Position numbers and translations under genes: made by a program. The notes beneath the pieces were generated by a model. It had not been told where the DNA came from, searched no databases, and saw only the letters and a program-made list of their open reading frames with translations. Below are positions 49,112 to 58,982 of a stretch of 64,000 bases of DNA, piece by piece. Location: positions 4,098 to 68,097 of the forward strand of contig NW_005201732.1 of assembly GCF_000372725.1 (NCBI RefSeq), given 5' to 3'. Numbering within the stretch: the first letter of the stretch is position 1; each line of letters starts with the position of its first letter. Source of the DNA: Emiliania huxleyi CCMP1516. Its lineage: Eukaryota > Haptophyta > Isochrysidales > Noelaerhabdaceae.

Positions 49112-50997
49112 TCACCGCATGGCGCGGCGGCGGGACATGGCGAAGGAGGCCGCGCCGCCGGACGTGTCCTGGCAGCAGCGCGGCAGCGCCGGGTCCCTGG
49201 GCGGCTCGGGCGGTCCCTCCTCCCACCCCACCCTCTTCAGCCACGCGTCCACGTACCCCATCGCCGGCCCGTTGCTCGCCCACCCGTCGGCGAAGCGGAG
49301 CATCAGCTCGTCGGGCAGCGCCCACCACTCCGCCAGGATCACCTCCGCCTCCGCGTCGCTCGTCGCCGCGAGGGACGCTGCCGCCGCTGCCGGCGAGTCG
49401 GCGCGCACTCGCTCCCACGCGGCCGCCTCGAGCCGCCGCTGCACTGCGCGCACCACCCCCATCATGTCCGAGTACCGCGCCCGCGCCAGGTTGAGGACGA
49501 ACTTATGCGCCCAGTAAGCGGAGCGGCGAGACACGCTTCGCGGGTCCGCGTCGGCGTGCGGCGCGGGCACGGCTTGCGCGCCGATGTGCAGCGGCAGGAA
49601 GCAGGTGCCGTGCGCGGCGTGAGGACCGTACCATGCGACGCCGCCGATGGTGGGCGGGAGCCAGCCGCGCGCCTAAAGGTGGGGGGCGTGCGGGAGTGCA
49701 CACAGCGCCCTGGGGAGCATCACTGTGCTGTCGTGCGATGCCGGGCCCGGGGCTGTGCTTTTGCGTGAGAAGCGCCTCTTCACAGCTCTCGGTGTGAACA
49801 GGCGGCCAGCCGCCGCGCCTGCACGACGTGGGTCTGCGAGGTGCGGTACAGCGCAATGGACCGCTCCCACGCGCCTCGCAGCTTTGTGACGCCCGAGGCG
49901 GAGTACCTGTCGGGGTTGGCGAAGGCGCCCGCCGCCGCTCCGGCGGTCATGTCGAAGGGCGTGCCTTGGTACATGTCGCGGTGAACTGCGATGAGGTCGA
50001 GTGGAGAAAGCTTGCGCCGCGTGCTCACAGTCGCTGGGTAGACGGGCGAGGGTCGCAGGTCGGAGTAGTCGCTCGGCATCGGGACGTCGGGCGCGAGCAG
50101 CCGGTACGCCCCCCACAGACGTCGGCCAGAGTAGAACTTGTGCGCATACTCGCCGTCGCTGTACACGCGTGTGAAGTCGAGCGGTCCGTCGGACGGCCTC
50201 CACCAGCCGCTCCGCTGCGCGATCTCGTGCACCGAGTCGGAGAAGAGAAAGTCGGGCTGGCCGCGCGTCGTCCGGTTGGGGAGGAGGTGGCGGATCGTGA
50301 ACATGTTTGCGACGACCCCAACCTGGCCGTCGCCGACGCGCTGCGCTGCCCAGACGGCAGACTTGCCACTGTGGTCAGGCAGGACGTGGAAGATGAAGCC
50401 CTCTCTCGGATCGATCACCATCAGCGACTCGCCGGTCCCTTCGAAGCTTCCCGCACCGTAAAAGCCCTCCGCGACGGCGAGGTCTCCCATTAGCTGCACC
50501 GCCTCGCGTGCGCTCTTCGACCGCTCCAGCGCGATGCGCGAGAGCGAGTCGACAGAGAAGAGCGCGTGGCCTCCGTGGCCACGCGCCTGCGCCCCGAAGA
50601 CGGAGGAGCACGTGGACTCGCCGATGCCGACCTGGTGCTCGTTGAGGATCCCGTACGTCGCCTCAAAGTAGCCAAACGTGTGCTCCACCTGCGGAATGTG
50701 GCCAATCGGCACCGAAGCGTTGAAGCCCGGGTTGTTCTTTTGAAGGTACGCCTCGACGCCACGATCGCCGACGAATCGAGGGAAATCCTCTGTGTCGTAG
50801 TAGATTGGCCGCGTGGCACCCGGCGCGTGGTCCATGGCCGGGACGTACACGACCCGAGCATCGGGGTTGCTCTCACCGTCGTCCGAGTGCGTCGCCATGA
50901 CTGAGCCGTCCACGCTCGCGTCCTTGCCGACGATGAGTGTGGTGCAGGCGGTGGTGTGGCGCGCGGCCAGAGCGACGAGGAGCGAGGTCGCCCACAT
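49112..50997 (-). CDS. Peptidase family C69 dipeptidase, secretory
   Basis: Two exons, 50997-49819 and 49672-49112, give 579 residues. The 146-nt intron is GC-AG, phase 0. It is an N-terminal-nucleophile cysteine dipeptidase. Residues 1-17 form a short hydrophobic leader (MWATSLLVALAARHTTA) and Cys18 (CTTLIVGKDASVDGSVMATH) should become the N-terminal nucleophile after cleavage. Further family landmarks are GILNEHQVGIGESTCSS, VDSLSRIALERSKSAREAV, FHVLPDHSGKSAVWAAQRV, VVANMFTIRH and, in exon 2, GGVAWYGPHAAHGTCFLP and SAYWAHKFVLNLARARYS. The length fits eukaryotic secreted C69 proteins. The intron ends share a near-identical 15-bp sequence. The upstream frame stays open as far as 51402 but that part is repeat-derived, so ATG 50997 is preferred. 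Confidence 0.92.
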
Positions 50998-51372
50998 ACC
51001 AGACAGATGGATCGGAGCTGGGCCCGCTGGGCACACAAGCGAATAGTCGGCGGCGTGGACGAACCAGTGACACCTAGGAGTCGCTGCACTCCAGGGATGG
51101 TATGGACGACAACCCATCCCCGGTCTCCGGGAGGCTGGGTCTGTCAGCAGGCGGGGGGGGTATGGTCTCGAGGTGGGTTGCATTGCACCATACCATACCC
51201 CGCAGAAAGTCAAAGTCCAAACCCTGCTGCGGTGGTACCATACCCCCCCACCCTTTGGGCCGCGAGGGTACCATACCATACCCCGGAAAAAGTTGGAACC
51301 CAGAGGCTGGAGCGAAAGGAAGAAATGGAGACCGCCTCTCCATACCCGGTAGGTCTCCCCTACACAAGTTCC
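50998..51372. other. Intergenic with CCATACC words
   Basis: Just upstream of the C69 peptidase start. ACCATACC or its complement GGTATGG recurs many times between 51100 and 51350, in an irregular array. This must include the pept­idase promoter. No gene is seen. Confidence 0.6.
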
Positions 51373-52629
51373 AGATCTGCTCTCCACAACAGCTGCTGTC
51401 ACTGATATCTGATTGTTTGTCCTTGGTCAGAAAGAAAGAAAGAAAACAGACAACCCAAACGAGGGATAGGGGAGGAGGACAGGGTCCCCACCTGCACGAG
51501 CAGGATTTTGGAAGGACGATCAGGGGCACAGGTGGGGCTCTCCAGCTCCTGAGACCTGACTGTCCTTGGTCACGCAAGCGCACGCCGCACGGTCGTCCAT
51601 CACACGGCTACTCAATCGTGTTCGACGTCGTCGAACAATAACGGCACCGTGCTCGACTTCGCCCGCGGTCTTTATTTGACACGTGACTCACTTTCGTCTC
51701 CCCTCGGATCTCCATCTGCATCTCGACACGTCGACACGGAGTCACGGACAGGCGGGCGGGGGCCCGCCGGCGCCGCTCGCCTTCTTTCTTTGCGGAGTTC
51801 TTACTTGTTTGTGAGCAGCGCTAAGTCCCAGATCTGCTCTCCACAACAGCTGCTGTCAACTGACATCTGATTGTCTTGTCCTTGGTCAGAAAGAAAGAAA
51901 GAAAACAGACAACCCAAACGAGGGATAGGGGAGGAGGACAGGGTCCCCACCTGCACGAGCAGGATTTTGGAAGGACGATCAGGGGCACAGGTGGGGCTAA
52001 GGGTCCCCACCTGCACGAGCAGGATTTTGGAAGGACGATCAGGGGCACAGGTGGGGCTCTCCAGCTCCTGAGACCTGACTGTCCTTGGTCACGCAAGCGC
52101 ACGCCGCACGGTCGTCCATCACACGGCTACTCAATCGTGTTCGACGTCGTCGAACAATAACGGCACCGTGCTCGACTTCGCCCGCGGTCTTTATTTGACA
52201 CGTGACTCACTTTCGTCTCCCCTCGGATCTCCATCTGCATCTCGACACGTCGACACGGAGTCACGGACAGGCGGGCGGGGGCCCGCCGGCGCCGCTCGCC
52301 TTCTTTCTTTGCGGAGTTCTTACTTGTTTGTGAGCAGCGCTAAGTCCCAGATCTGCTCTCCACAACAGCTGCTGTCACTGATATCTGATTGTTTGTCCTT
52401 GGTCAGAAAGAAAGAAAGAAAACAGACAACCCAAACGAGGGATAGGGGAGGAGGACAGGGTCCCCACCTGCACGAGCAGGATTTTGGAAGGACGATCAGG
52501 GGCACAGGTGGGGCTCTCCAGCTCCTGAGACCTGACTGTCCTTGGTCACGCAAGCGCACGCCGCACGGTCGTCCATCACACGGCTACTCAATCGACGTGT
52601 TCGACGTCGTCGAACAATAACGGCACCGG
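51373..52629. repeat. Tandem array of a roughly 460-520 bp unit
   Basis: Three units start at AGATCTGCTCTCCACAAC: 51373, 51830 and 52349. Unit 1 is 457 bp. Unit 2 is 519 bp because a 60-bp segment is duplicated inside it (51941-52000 and 52001-52060). Unit 3 stops at about 52629. Each unit holds an (AAAG)-type run, a segment with a CACCTGCACGAGCAGGATTT core and a final segment beginning GTGCTCGACTTCGCCCGCG. Fragments of the family are dispersed in this window (37.9, 42.4, 43.6 and 53.8 kb). There is no coding capacity; the class is unknown. Confidence 0.92.
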
Positions 52630-52872
52630 GGTGAAATTCTCAAAAAGGTGCAGCACTTCTAGCCGACATCGACAAAAGTCCCTCTCTAGCCCCGCGGCGA
52701 GCGGCCCCGCCGGAGGCGAAGAAAATTTCGCCATCTAGCGCTCGCAACACATAGATTTGTGCATAAATCAACACCTCCAATCTTCGGGGGAGTGACGGAT
52801 AAAGGCGTGCGAAATGAATCCGAAAGCAGCGAATCCAAGTGATGGCCCGCCGCAGGCGAAGAAAATTTAGGG
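52630..52872. other. Unassigned, with a short direct repeat
   Basis: GGCGAAGAAAATTT occurs at about 52716 and about 52855, each preceded by a similar CCCGCCG-like context, as if flanking a 140-bp insertion. No gene was recognised. Confidence 0.4.
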
Positions 52873-53619
52873 TTGGGGTTCCCCTATGCCAAAGAACTCG
52901 GAGAGGATTTCGGCGGCCGGCGCCGAGCACAGCGGTTCGCGCTGCCTGCTCGCGCTGGTTACACCGTTGCTGTGGCCGTCTTCGTCCGTATTGTACACCG
53001 AGCTGGCGCCACAGCAGAGTACAACAACGGCTCGGACGAACTGCTCCACGGTACTACATCATCAGAGGGCCCGGCAAGGTCCACGGCGGAGCTGGCGGTG
53101 GTGGGAGTGGTGGTAGGAACGAAGGCGCACCTGTCGGCGATTCACCGCCGTTCGTTCCCGTCTCTCAAAGCTGGTTACACCGTCGATGCGCACATCGAGG
53201 CGCTCGTGGACGAGAGAGACGTCGCCTCCTCTTTCGTCCCGGGGCACTGTTCACGCCGGAAGGCCCCGTACACTGCCAAGTACATTAGCCTTCATCTCTC
53301 CTACCGCCGGCCGGGTGCAGCCGCCACCAGTGAGATTGTCCTCGACGTTGGCACCTGCGAAGTAATGAACAACAGGCAGTGCGTCATATGGCGCTATGAT
53401 AGCCCTGCGGTGGACGTCCTCGACGCAGACGAGGCGGAGCTCATCTGCGCGGCGCAGATCGCCGACTGTCTCTCCCTCCCTGCGCGAGTGGTTGCACCAC
53501 CCTGGATGAGGCATCTGGGCTGGGGCAGGGCCGTTAGTAGAGGAGGGCGACTGAGGGCGCGAGGCCGCCAATCGTCAAAGTCTGCTGCGACTGACTGTCG
53601 GTCACTGACTGAGCAATGA
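52873..53619 (+). CDS. Unidentified open frame, possible exon
   Basis: There are 248 codons without a stop but no ATG near the start (it opens with TTG). The middle has balanced, protein-like composition (SEIVLDVGTCEVMNNRQC, then DSPAVDVLDADEAELICAAQ), and AGYTV occurs twice (near residues 27 and 100), hinting at an internal duplication. I recognise no family. It may be an internal exon of a decayed or unmapped gene, or chance. Confidence 0.22.
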   Translation: MGFPYAKELGEDFGGRRRAQRFALPARAGYTVAVAVFVRIVHRAGATAEYNNGSDELLHGTTSSEGPARSTAELAVVGVVVGTKAHLSAIHRRSFPSLKAGYTVDAHIEALVDERDVASSFVPGHCSRRKAPYTAKYISLHLSYRRPGAAATSEIVLDVGTCEVMNNRQCVIWRYDSPAVDVLDADEAELICAAQIADCLSLPARVVAPPWMRHLGWGRAVSRGGRLRARGRQSSKSAATDCRSLTEQ

Positions 53620-54085
53620 GCAATCGCATCGGCGGTTTCACTCACGCTCACAATCGGGTTACATCCAGGTCTCTGTGCGGGATGTGCTGGGGGGCTGCCC
53701 CCCAGTCGATTGCCGCATAGTTCGTCGATGTAACCCTACCAGAAAGCTGTATTCACACCTACCCTTCCAAAAAAAGAAATGTCCCTGCTTTTGTCGAAGA
53801 TCCGGCGGGTTTATCGGAGCATCACCCACCGTGCTCGACTTCGCCCGCGGTCTTTATTTGACACGTGACTCACTTTCGTCTCCCCTCGGATCTCCATCTG
53901 CATCTCGACACGTCGACACGGAGTCACGGACAGGCGGGCGGGGGCCCGCCGGCGCCGCTCGCCTTCTTTCTTTGCGCGGAGTTCTTACCGTTGTTTGTGA
54001 GCAGCGCTGTGTGTGTGTTGATGCGAGTATTCTAGCTGATGTGAGTATGCCAAAAGGGGCTGACGTCAAACCCGCCTTGGGGACT
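53620..54085. other. Intergenic with a partial repeat copy
   Basis: 53828-54008 copies the final segment of the 51-kb tandem unit (from GTGCTCGACTTCGCCCGCG onward) with a few small insertions. The rest, 53620-53827, shows nothing recognisable. Confidence 0.7.
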
Positions 54086-54697
54086 TTAGAGCTTTGAGTA
54101 GGCCGCCAATCTCATCAGGCCGCCGCTGCCGCTGAGGCCGAGCAAGGCTGCCTGGCGCCGCTTGAGGCGCGAGAACTCTCGACTGATCCACTCGTGGATG
54201 TGATCGGGGTACGAGATGGCGGAGACCTGGTCGATGGCTCCCTGCTCCCACTGGCGAAGTATCACCTTGTACGCCGAGACGTGCGCGACGAGCTGCAGCA
54301 GCGTGGGCTCGATCGAGGTGCCCTCGAGCAGGTCCGCGCGCGCGATGATGAGGTCGGCCGCCTTGGCGCTCAGTGGCAGCAGCACCTCCCGAACCCACTG
54401 CCGGTAGGCGCATGCGGCCGGCCCATGCGGATCGCGCCGGACCGCCGCGCGAAAGTCCGCTGCGCTCGGGCACTGGTCCGTAGCACTGCCGCTGAACTGG
54501 CGCACCATCGCCTCGTACGAGCTCTTGCTCGCGGTGACGCACGCGAGAAGAGGCCCATACAGCGACTGCAGCTGCTGCGAGACGCGCGAGACGAGCGACT
54601 TGTGCTGCTCGGAGCGCAGCGTGTGCAGCGTCGTAAAGACGTAGGAGAGGCACGCGAGCAGGATCGGCATGACGGTGGTCGGGTCAAGGTTGGGCAT
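54086..54697 (-). CDS. Conserved-looking protein of unknown function with N-terminal membrane helix
   Basis: A single exon of 203 residues from ATG 54697. Residues 8-26 form a hydrophobic helix (TVMPILLACLSYVFTTLH), so it is probably membrane-anchored. The rest looks helical: LQSLYGPLLACVTASKSSYE, then a Trp-containing RQWVREVLLPLSAKAADLII, then LLQLVAHVSAYKVILRQWE and a Lys/Arg-rich end (SRLKRRQAALLGL). The pattern resembles a widespread uncharacterised family that I cannot name with certainty. It lies downstream of the sulfotransferase on the same strand, with a 400-nt gap. Confidence 0.65.
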   Translation of the reverse strand: MPNLDPTTVMPILLACLSYVFTTLHTLRSEQHKSLVSRVSQQLQSLYGPLLACVTASKSSYEAMVRQFSGSATDQCPSAADFRAAVRRDPHGPAACAYRQWVREVLLPLSAKAADLIIARADLLEGTSIEPTLLQLVAHVSAYKVILRQWEQGAIDQVSAISYPDHIHEWISREFSRLKRRQAALLGLSGSGGLMRLAAYSKL

Positions 54698-55097
54698 GGC
54701 GGCGGTGTCAGATCTTCGTGGGTGTGAGACGCTGGCTGGTGTCAGATCTTCGTGGGAGGGACGGAGAGGGAGGGAGTGGCAGAGAGACGAAGCAGCGGAG
54801 GCCCGTGCCTAAACGTCCCGGGCCGGGCCAGCGCGCCCAGGGAGGGGTGATCGCGGAGCTATGAATGAACCAGAGATCGCCGTACAACAACTGCCACGCC
54901 GGTATAACGCTTCCCAAACACACTCGTACCATCCTTCGATTGCGCGCCCACACCCCACAGGTCGGGCCCGCTCGGGCCCCTGTGTGTAGACGCTATATCC
55001 TATCAACAGGTCGCCCTCAGAAGAGGTGATCGTTTTACAGTGTGAACCACACCTGCACATTCGCGACCACATGCACATGCTAACAGTGCTCGCTGCA
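54698..55097. other. Intergenic, 400 nt
   Basis: Between the sulfotransferase stop and the start of the unknown membrane protein (both minus). GGTGTCAGATCTTCGTGGG occurs twice at about 54705-54760, a 19-bp direct repeat close to the ATG. Nothing else is recognised. Confidence 0.6.
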
Positions 55098-56627
55098 TCA
55101 GGTACACTCATCGCGTCCCTTGTCGTCGCGGACCGAGCCTTCCTTCGCGGGACAGCGGGCCTCCTGTAGCCCTAGGGTGTCGGCATCGTGCATGCGGCGG
55201 AAGAGTCCAGTGACGTTGATGTTGAGGCGCCTTCCTTTTGCTAGCACAGCAGCTACCAGGAAGCTCAGAGCCGTGCAGCCTGCCGCTACCTGACCTGCCG
55301 CAGCCTGCCGCTCTGTGCGTGTGTACTCACCTTCCACCACACGCGAGCAGCCGACCGTGCCGTATTGCCGCACCGACTCGTGTGTGGTTGGCGACCTCTC
55401 CGCCTTCAGATAGCACTGGCGCCACTTGTTGTACACGACAGCCACGCACGAGGCCCCATGGCGCACGCACAGCTCTTGGCAGCTGCGTCTCGTTTGCGCA
55501 GACATCGTGCGGCAGCCTGGCTTGTTCGCGGAGTTATGGCTGTCAGGCACGCAACGTCCCACATAGTTGACCCCGGCTTCGCAGGTGAAGCCGTCCACCG
55601 TCGAGTCGTCTGGCCCACTCCAGCGTGCCCACGAGTCGACGATCGCCGGCACGCGCATCCATAGCCGGCGCACCTCCTCGCGGTATAGGATGGAGAGCAC
55701 GCCGTCCGACCAGCTCGCCGCCTTGAGCCGTCGTGCCGCCGGATGCCATGAAGTCCGTCGAGCGATGGCGCTCAGCGCTGCGAGGCTCTCGCCGCTCCAC
55801 TGCACGGTCGGCAGTCCGAGGAAGCGACGGATGCGCGAGGCAGTCGCCGGCGTGTCGGCTACGACGCCTTCCATTCCGAGCACAAGCACCGATCCGCCAA
55901 AGCTTCGCTCCCAGGCGGCGAGCTTGTCCGTCACAAACCCGCGCGCGAGGTATTGTTTACAGCTGCCGCACCACGTCCCGTTGGTATGGTAATTCCAGCG
56001 GAGCCAGTCGCGCCGCCAGTGCCTCAAGCACTGTGAGCCATTCTCCGTGATTCCGAGCGCCGCAACGGCCCCCTTTGGCGCATACCACGGCTGGATGCTC
56101 GCCGCGACCTGGAGTGCGAGATCCGACGCCCTTGCAGGCCGCGCCGCTCCTGCCGTGGCGGCGTCCGAGCACCGATGCCACAGGTCTTCGAGCTCTTCTC
56201 TCACCGCCCTGTCGAAGCTGCGCAGATCGCCCGATGGCTCAGTCGGCACAAGCGATCCTTTTTGATTCTGCGCCCATGCTGCATAGGCCCGATCAACCGG
56301 GTCGCGCAGGGTGATGAGCAGCGCCGCCCGCGGCAGTGTAAAGTGCAGCGATCCCCAGATGTGAGCGTTTTGGAAATAGTCCGGCGACCCGTCCACAAGC
56401 CAGCCGTCTGAAGCATATTGGTCGAGGAGCTGTTTGCAGTGGACGGTGTCGCGATGGGAGCCTGAGCAGTCATTGTCCTCGAAGAAATGCAGCTCCTTTG
56501 TACGGTACGCTGGGTGTGTATTGGGTAGCCTCAGCGCCAGAAGCAGCACAGCGTGCAGCAGCGTCGTGCCTGCCTTCTGGACGCCAATGACGAGGGCGGA
56601 CCGCGTACGGTTGGCGTCGTCGGTCAT
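55098..56627 (-). CDS. PAPS-dependent sulfotransferase with C-terminal Cys-rich module
   Basis: A single exon of 509 residues from ATG 56627; only a TTG lies further upstream. It transfers sulfate from PAPS, most likely to a glycan. The 5'-phosphosulfate loop is IGVQKAGTT (14-22); a KELHFFED motif follows at about 44-51, DGSPDYF at about 79-85, and the 3'-phosphate site ITLRDPVDRAYAAW at 105-118. These are typical of heparan-sulfate-type sulfotransferases. The catalytic part ends near residue 330. A Cys-rich segment follows (about 360-445, SCQELCVRHGASCVAVVYN), PAN/Apple-like in spacing, then a hydrophobic stretch (LSFLVAAVLA). Golgi enzymes usually have an N-terminal anchor; none is seen here, so either a 5' exon is missing or the C-terminal helix anchors it. 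Confidence 0.85.
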   Translation of the reverse strand: MTDDANRTRSALVIGVQKAGTTLLHAVLLLALRLPNTHPAYRTKELHFFEDNDCSGSHRDTVHCKQLLDQYASDGWLVDGSPDYFQNAHIWGSLHFTLPRAALLITLRDPVDRAYAAWAQNQKGSLVPTEPSGDLRSFDRAVREELEDLWHRCSDAATAGAARPARASDLALQVAASIQPWYAPKGAVAALGITENGSQCLRHWRRDWLRWNYHTNGTWCGSCKQYLARGFVTDKLAAWERSFGGSVLVLGMEGVVADTPATASRIRRFLGLPTVQWSGESLAALSAIARRTSWHPAARRLKAASWSDGVLSILYREEVRRLWMRVPAIVDSWARWSGPDDSTVDGFTCEAGVNYVGRCVPDSHNSANKPGCRTMSAQTRRSCQELCVRHGASCVAVVYNKWRQCYLKAERSPTTHESVRQYGTVGCSRVVEGEYTRTERQAAAGQVAAGCTALSFLVAAVLAKGRRLNINVTGLFRRMHDADTLGLQEARCPAKEGSVRDDKGRDECT

Positions 56628-57825
56628 CGTCGATTCGGCAGCGCGTTGGGGTAATGGCAATCTCGAGCCTCACAATGTGCTCGCCCGGCGCGCCGGCGTT
56701 GTGCTTCAAAAAAGAAAGAATCCGTTGAGCTCCCCGGAGGCTGGATGTGCGGTTAATGACTGCACTCCAAGTGCTCCAAGTCTAGACAGGGTTGTGGCTC
56801 CACGGTTGTGTCTTTGCGATGGATTTTCTTGTCAGTGTCTTTTTGGCCACACGCATGCAAGCTGCAGCACGGCCCACTCGTGCCGCTCTCAGGCGCATCA
56901 ACACCCTTGTGCTTGTCTCACCCGTCAGGGGCAAGATGTCTGGCCTTTACCTCAACCGTGTCTACGGCGACCGCCCGGTCAGAAAGCATGGGCCATGGCT
57001 GCACCGCTCCTGATGAGTAATTGGACCTAAATTGGCGAAACTCGGCGGGCACGCACGCACTTATCGCTCGACGCCCGCCGCCTGACGAGTGGGATGCGTG
57101 CGACTGGCATCCGGCGCAACGACGACCAGACGCTACTAGACCCCAGCGTCATGGCTGCATTCGGCCGAAGCAACGACGTCGTACGCTGTCGAGGAACAGA
57201 TATCAAGCCGCGGCCCTACACCCCTCGAGAGAAAGACAAACAGGGGCGACATCGCGGCAACGAGCAGGATCACATGGGCGGGGCTAGGGCGGAGATGGCT
57301 CTCCTGCGCCTGCTCACCTTCCCGCCCGCTCGGGCGCTGCCGTGGTGTTGGCAACCCGCCCGGCTTGGACAGGGGCTGGTAGGGCGCATGGGCGTCACCG
57401 TCAGCTAAACTGAGATTTATTGTGCACATGGTTGGCCGGTCTACAATATAGATAGACACTTCACCTCCTAGTACCTAGAGCTCGTCCCGGTCCGCCACGG
57501 CCATCCTCGGCCTCCGGAGGATGGCCCCCGCCCCCCGGCCGCGGCGCGGTGCGGCGGCGTCACAAATCCCACGGCAGAGGGTGGCAGAGCACCGGGCGGG
57601 ACCACGGGCGGGTGATCTGAGGTCCATTCATTCCAACTAGGCGTATACATTGCCTACCCAGGGCTATCACCTGGACCTATCAACAGGCGCCTGCGGCGCC
57701 GCGCGAGCTGCTATGCTCCAACGGTGACTAAAATCATGTTGTAGAATGTTACAATCATGTTGTAGAATACTCCTTCCAATATCCGGCCTTCCCTTCAATC
57801 TTGCATAGCATCGACGGCGCGAGTA
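56628..57825. other. Intergenic region before the Fringe-like gene
   Basis: About 1.2 kb between divergent genes. It contains the inverted copy (56758-56780) of the motif at 6847-6869, and a tandem duplication of AATCATGTTGTAGAAT at 57733-57769, shortly before the start codon at 57826. Overlapping reading frames here look random. Confidence 0.5.
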
Positions 57826-58614
57826 ATGCGACTTGCAGTGGCACAGGTCTACTCCACCCCCGACAGTATCGATGTTGCGAGACGCAGCTGGCTCGCCGGC
57901 GTCCCTGCCATCTTTGCCGGGGACCTTGAGGATTCTTCACGAAATCTGAGGTTTGTGCCTGGGCAGGACGCCTTTGCCCGTCGGTATGGGCCTTCGAACC
58001 ACAAGTTTGACAACCGGCCCCTCGCGCTTATTCGGCTCGCCAACCGCACGCTTGAGTTTGACTGGCTCCTTGTCGGCGACATGGACACCTGCTTCCATGT
58101 CGACGCCTTGAGAGCTGCGCTGTCGCCCATCAATCCGGCTCGCCGGCACTTTCTTGGCATGCCGGCACCGCCGGGTCAGACGAGTTGCAGCAGCGGGAAA
58201 AGTATACTTGCGGGAAAATGCTGCTCTATCCAAGACCTCGTACACTTCTCCGACTGTGTGCTGACTGTGCGCAGAGCGCGGCACTTCCGCAACAGCTCCA
58301 TCAAACACCCGCACGTTGCAAACGGGCGCGGTTATGTCTATGCATTTCCTCACGGGGGCGCTGGCTACGTCCTATCGAGCGGACTGCTCCGGGCCATCTC
58401 GGAGGCGCAATGGAGCACTTGCGAGTCGGAGCTCCTCGAGGGCGGCGGCGACCTGCGGGTGGGTGCCTGCGTGTACCACACCACCGGAGTGGGGCTGACA
58501 GAGCTACCTGGTTTGCTCGGGAATCTCAGCAGGCACAAGGAGGTCTGTCCGTTTAGTAAGAGCCGTGTAGGCCCGCACTTTCGAACTCGCGCAACCGCGC
58601 GGTGGGTGCTATAG
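57826..58614 (+). CDS. Fringe-like (GT31) glycosyltransferase
   Basis: A single exon of 262 residues from ATG 57826. The GT31 pattern is visible: a Trp-containing start (RRSWLAGVPAIFAGD), the metal-binding DxD equivalent DWLLVGDMDTCFHVDALR (Asp85, Asp87), the conserved HGGAGYVLSSGLLRA at 176-190 and GGDLRVGACVYHTTGV (about 207-222), the counterpart of the EDVxxG block that holds the catalytic Asp. It probably adds a beta-1,3-linked sugar to a glycoprotein or glycolipid in the secretory pathway. The protein is short and lacks a signal anchor, so the N-terminus may be truncated or encoded by an upstream exon that I could not find. Confidence 0.75.
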   Translation: MRLAVAQVYSTPDSIDVARRSWLAGVPAIFAGDLEDSSRNLRFVPGQDAFARRYGPSNHKFDNRPLALIRLANRTLEFDWLLVGDMDTCFHVDALRAALSPINPARRHFLGMPAPPGQTSCSSGKSILAGKCCSIQDLVHFSDCVLTVRRARHFRNSSIKHPHVANGRGYVYAFPHGGAGYVLSSGLLRAISEAQWSTCESELLEGGGDLRVGACVYHTTGVGLTELPGLLGNLSRHKEVCPFSKSRVGPHFRTRATARWVL

Positions 58615-58762
58615 TAGGAGGCCGCTGACGAAGTTCTGCATAGGCCATCAGCGCACAGCGCTTAGTCGACGTCTCGATGTCTCTGGTGTATCAAAAAATG
58701 CAAACCCTGGGTCTACAAAATTTCTTCTTGAACGGGCAGCATATTCTCCCTCTCACAATTCC

Positions 58763-58939
58763 ATGGGCACATACACCGTCGACCTCGGGCCCGAGGACCA
58801 CCGGGAGCTAGCGGCGCACGCGTTCGCCCCCTCGAGTGCGTCCCGCCTGCGCTCCCTGAAGCGCGTCTACGACCCCGGCCGGCTCTTTGCGCACTGCCTG
58901 CCGCTGGCGGCGGGGCACAGTTGTTTAATCCAGAAATAA
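58763..58939 (+). pseudogene. C-terminal remnant of an FAD-linked (berberine-bridge-type) oxidase
   Basis: 58 codons from an ATG at 58763 to TAA at 58939. SASRLRSLKRVYDPGRLFAH resembles the end of FAD-linked oxidases (RL..LK..YDP..LF). No flavin-binding part lies upstream, where the Fringe-like gene ends at 58614. It is probably a broken gene end, or a last exon whose upstream exons were lost. Confidence 0.5.
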
Positions 58940-58982
58940 TTCTTTTTCTGACGCAGCCGCGGACTAGCTAGCCGCCTGATAT

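Noticed and set aside
51373-52629. CRISPR-like array
   Set aside because: The repeats are hundreds of base pairs long and contiguous, without unique spacers.
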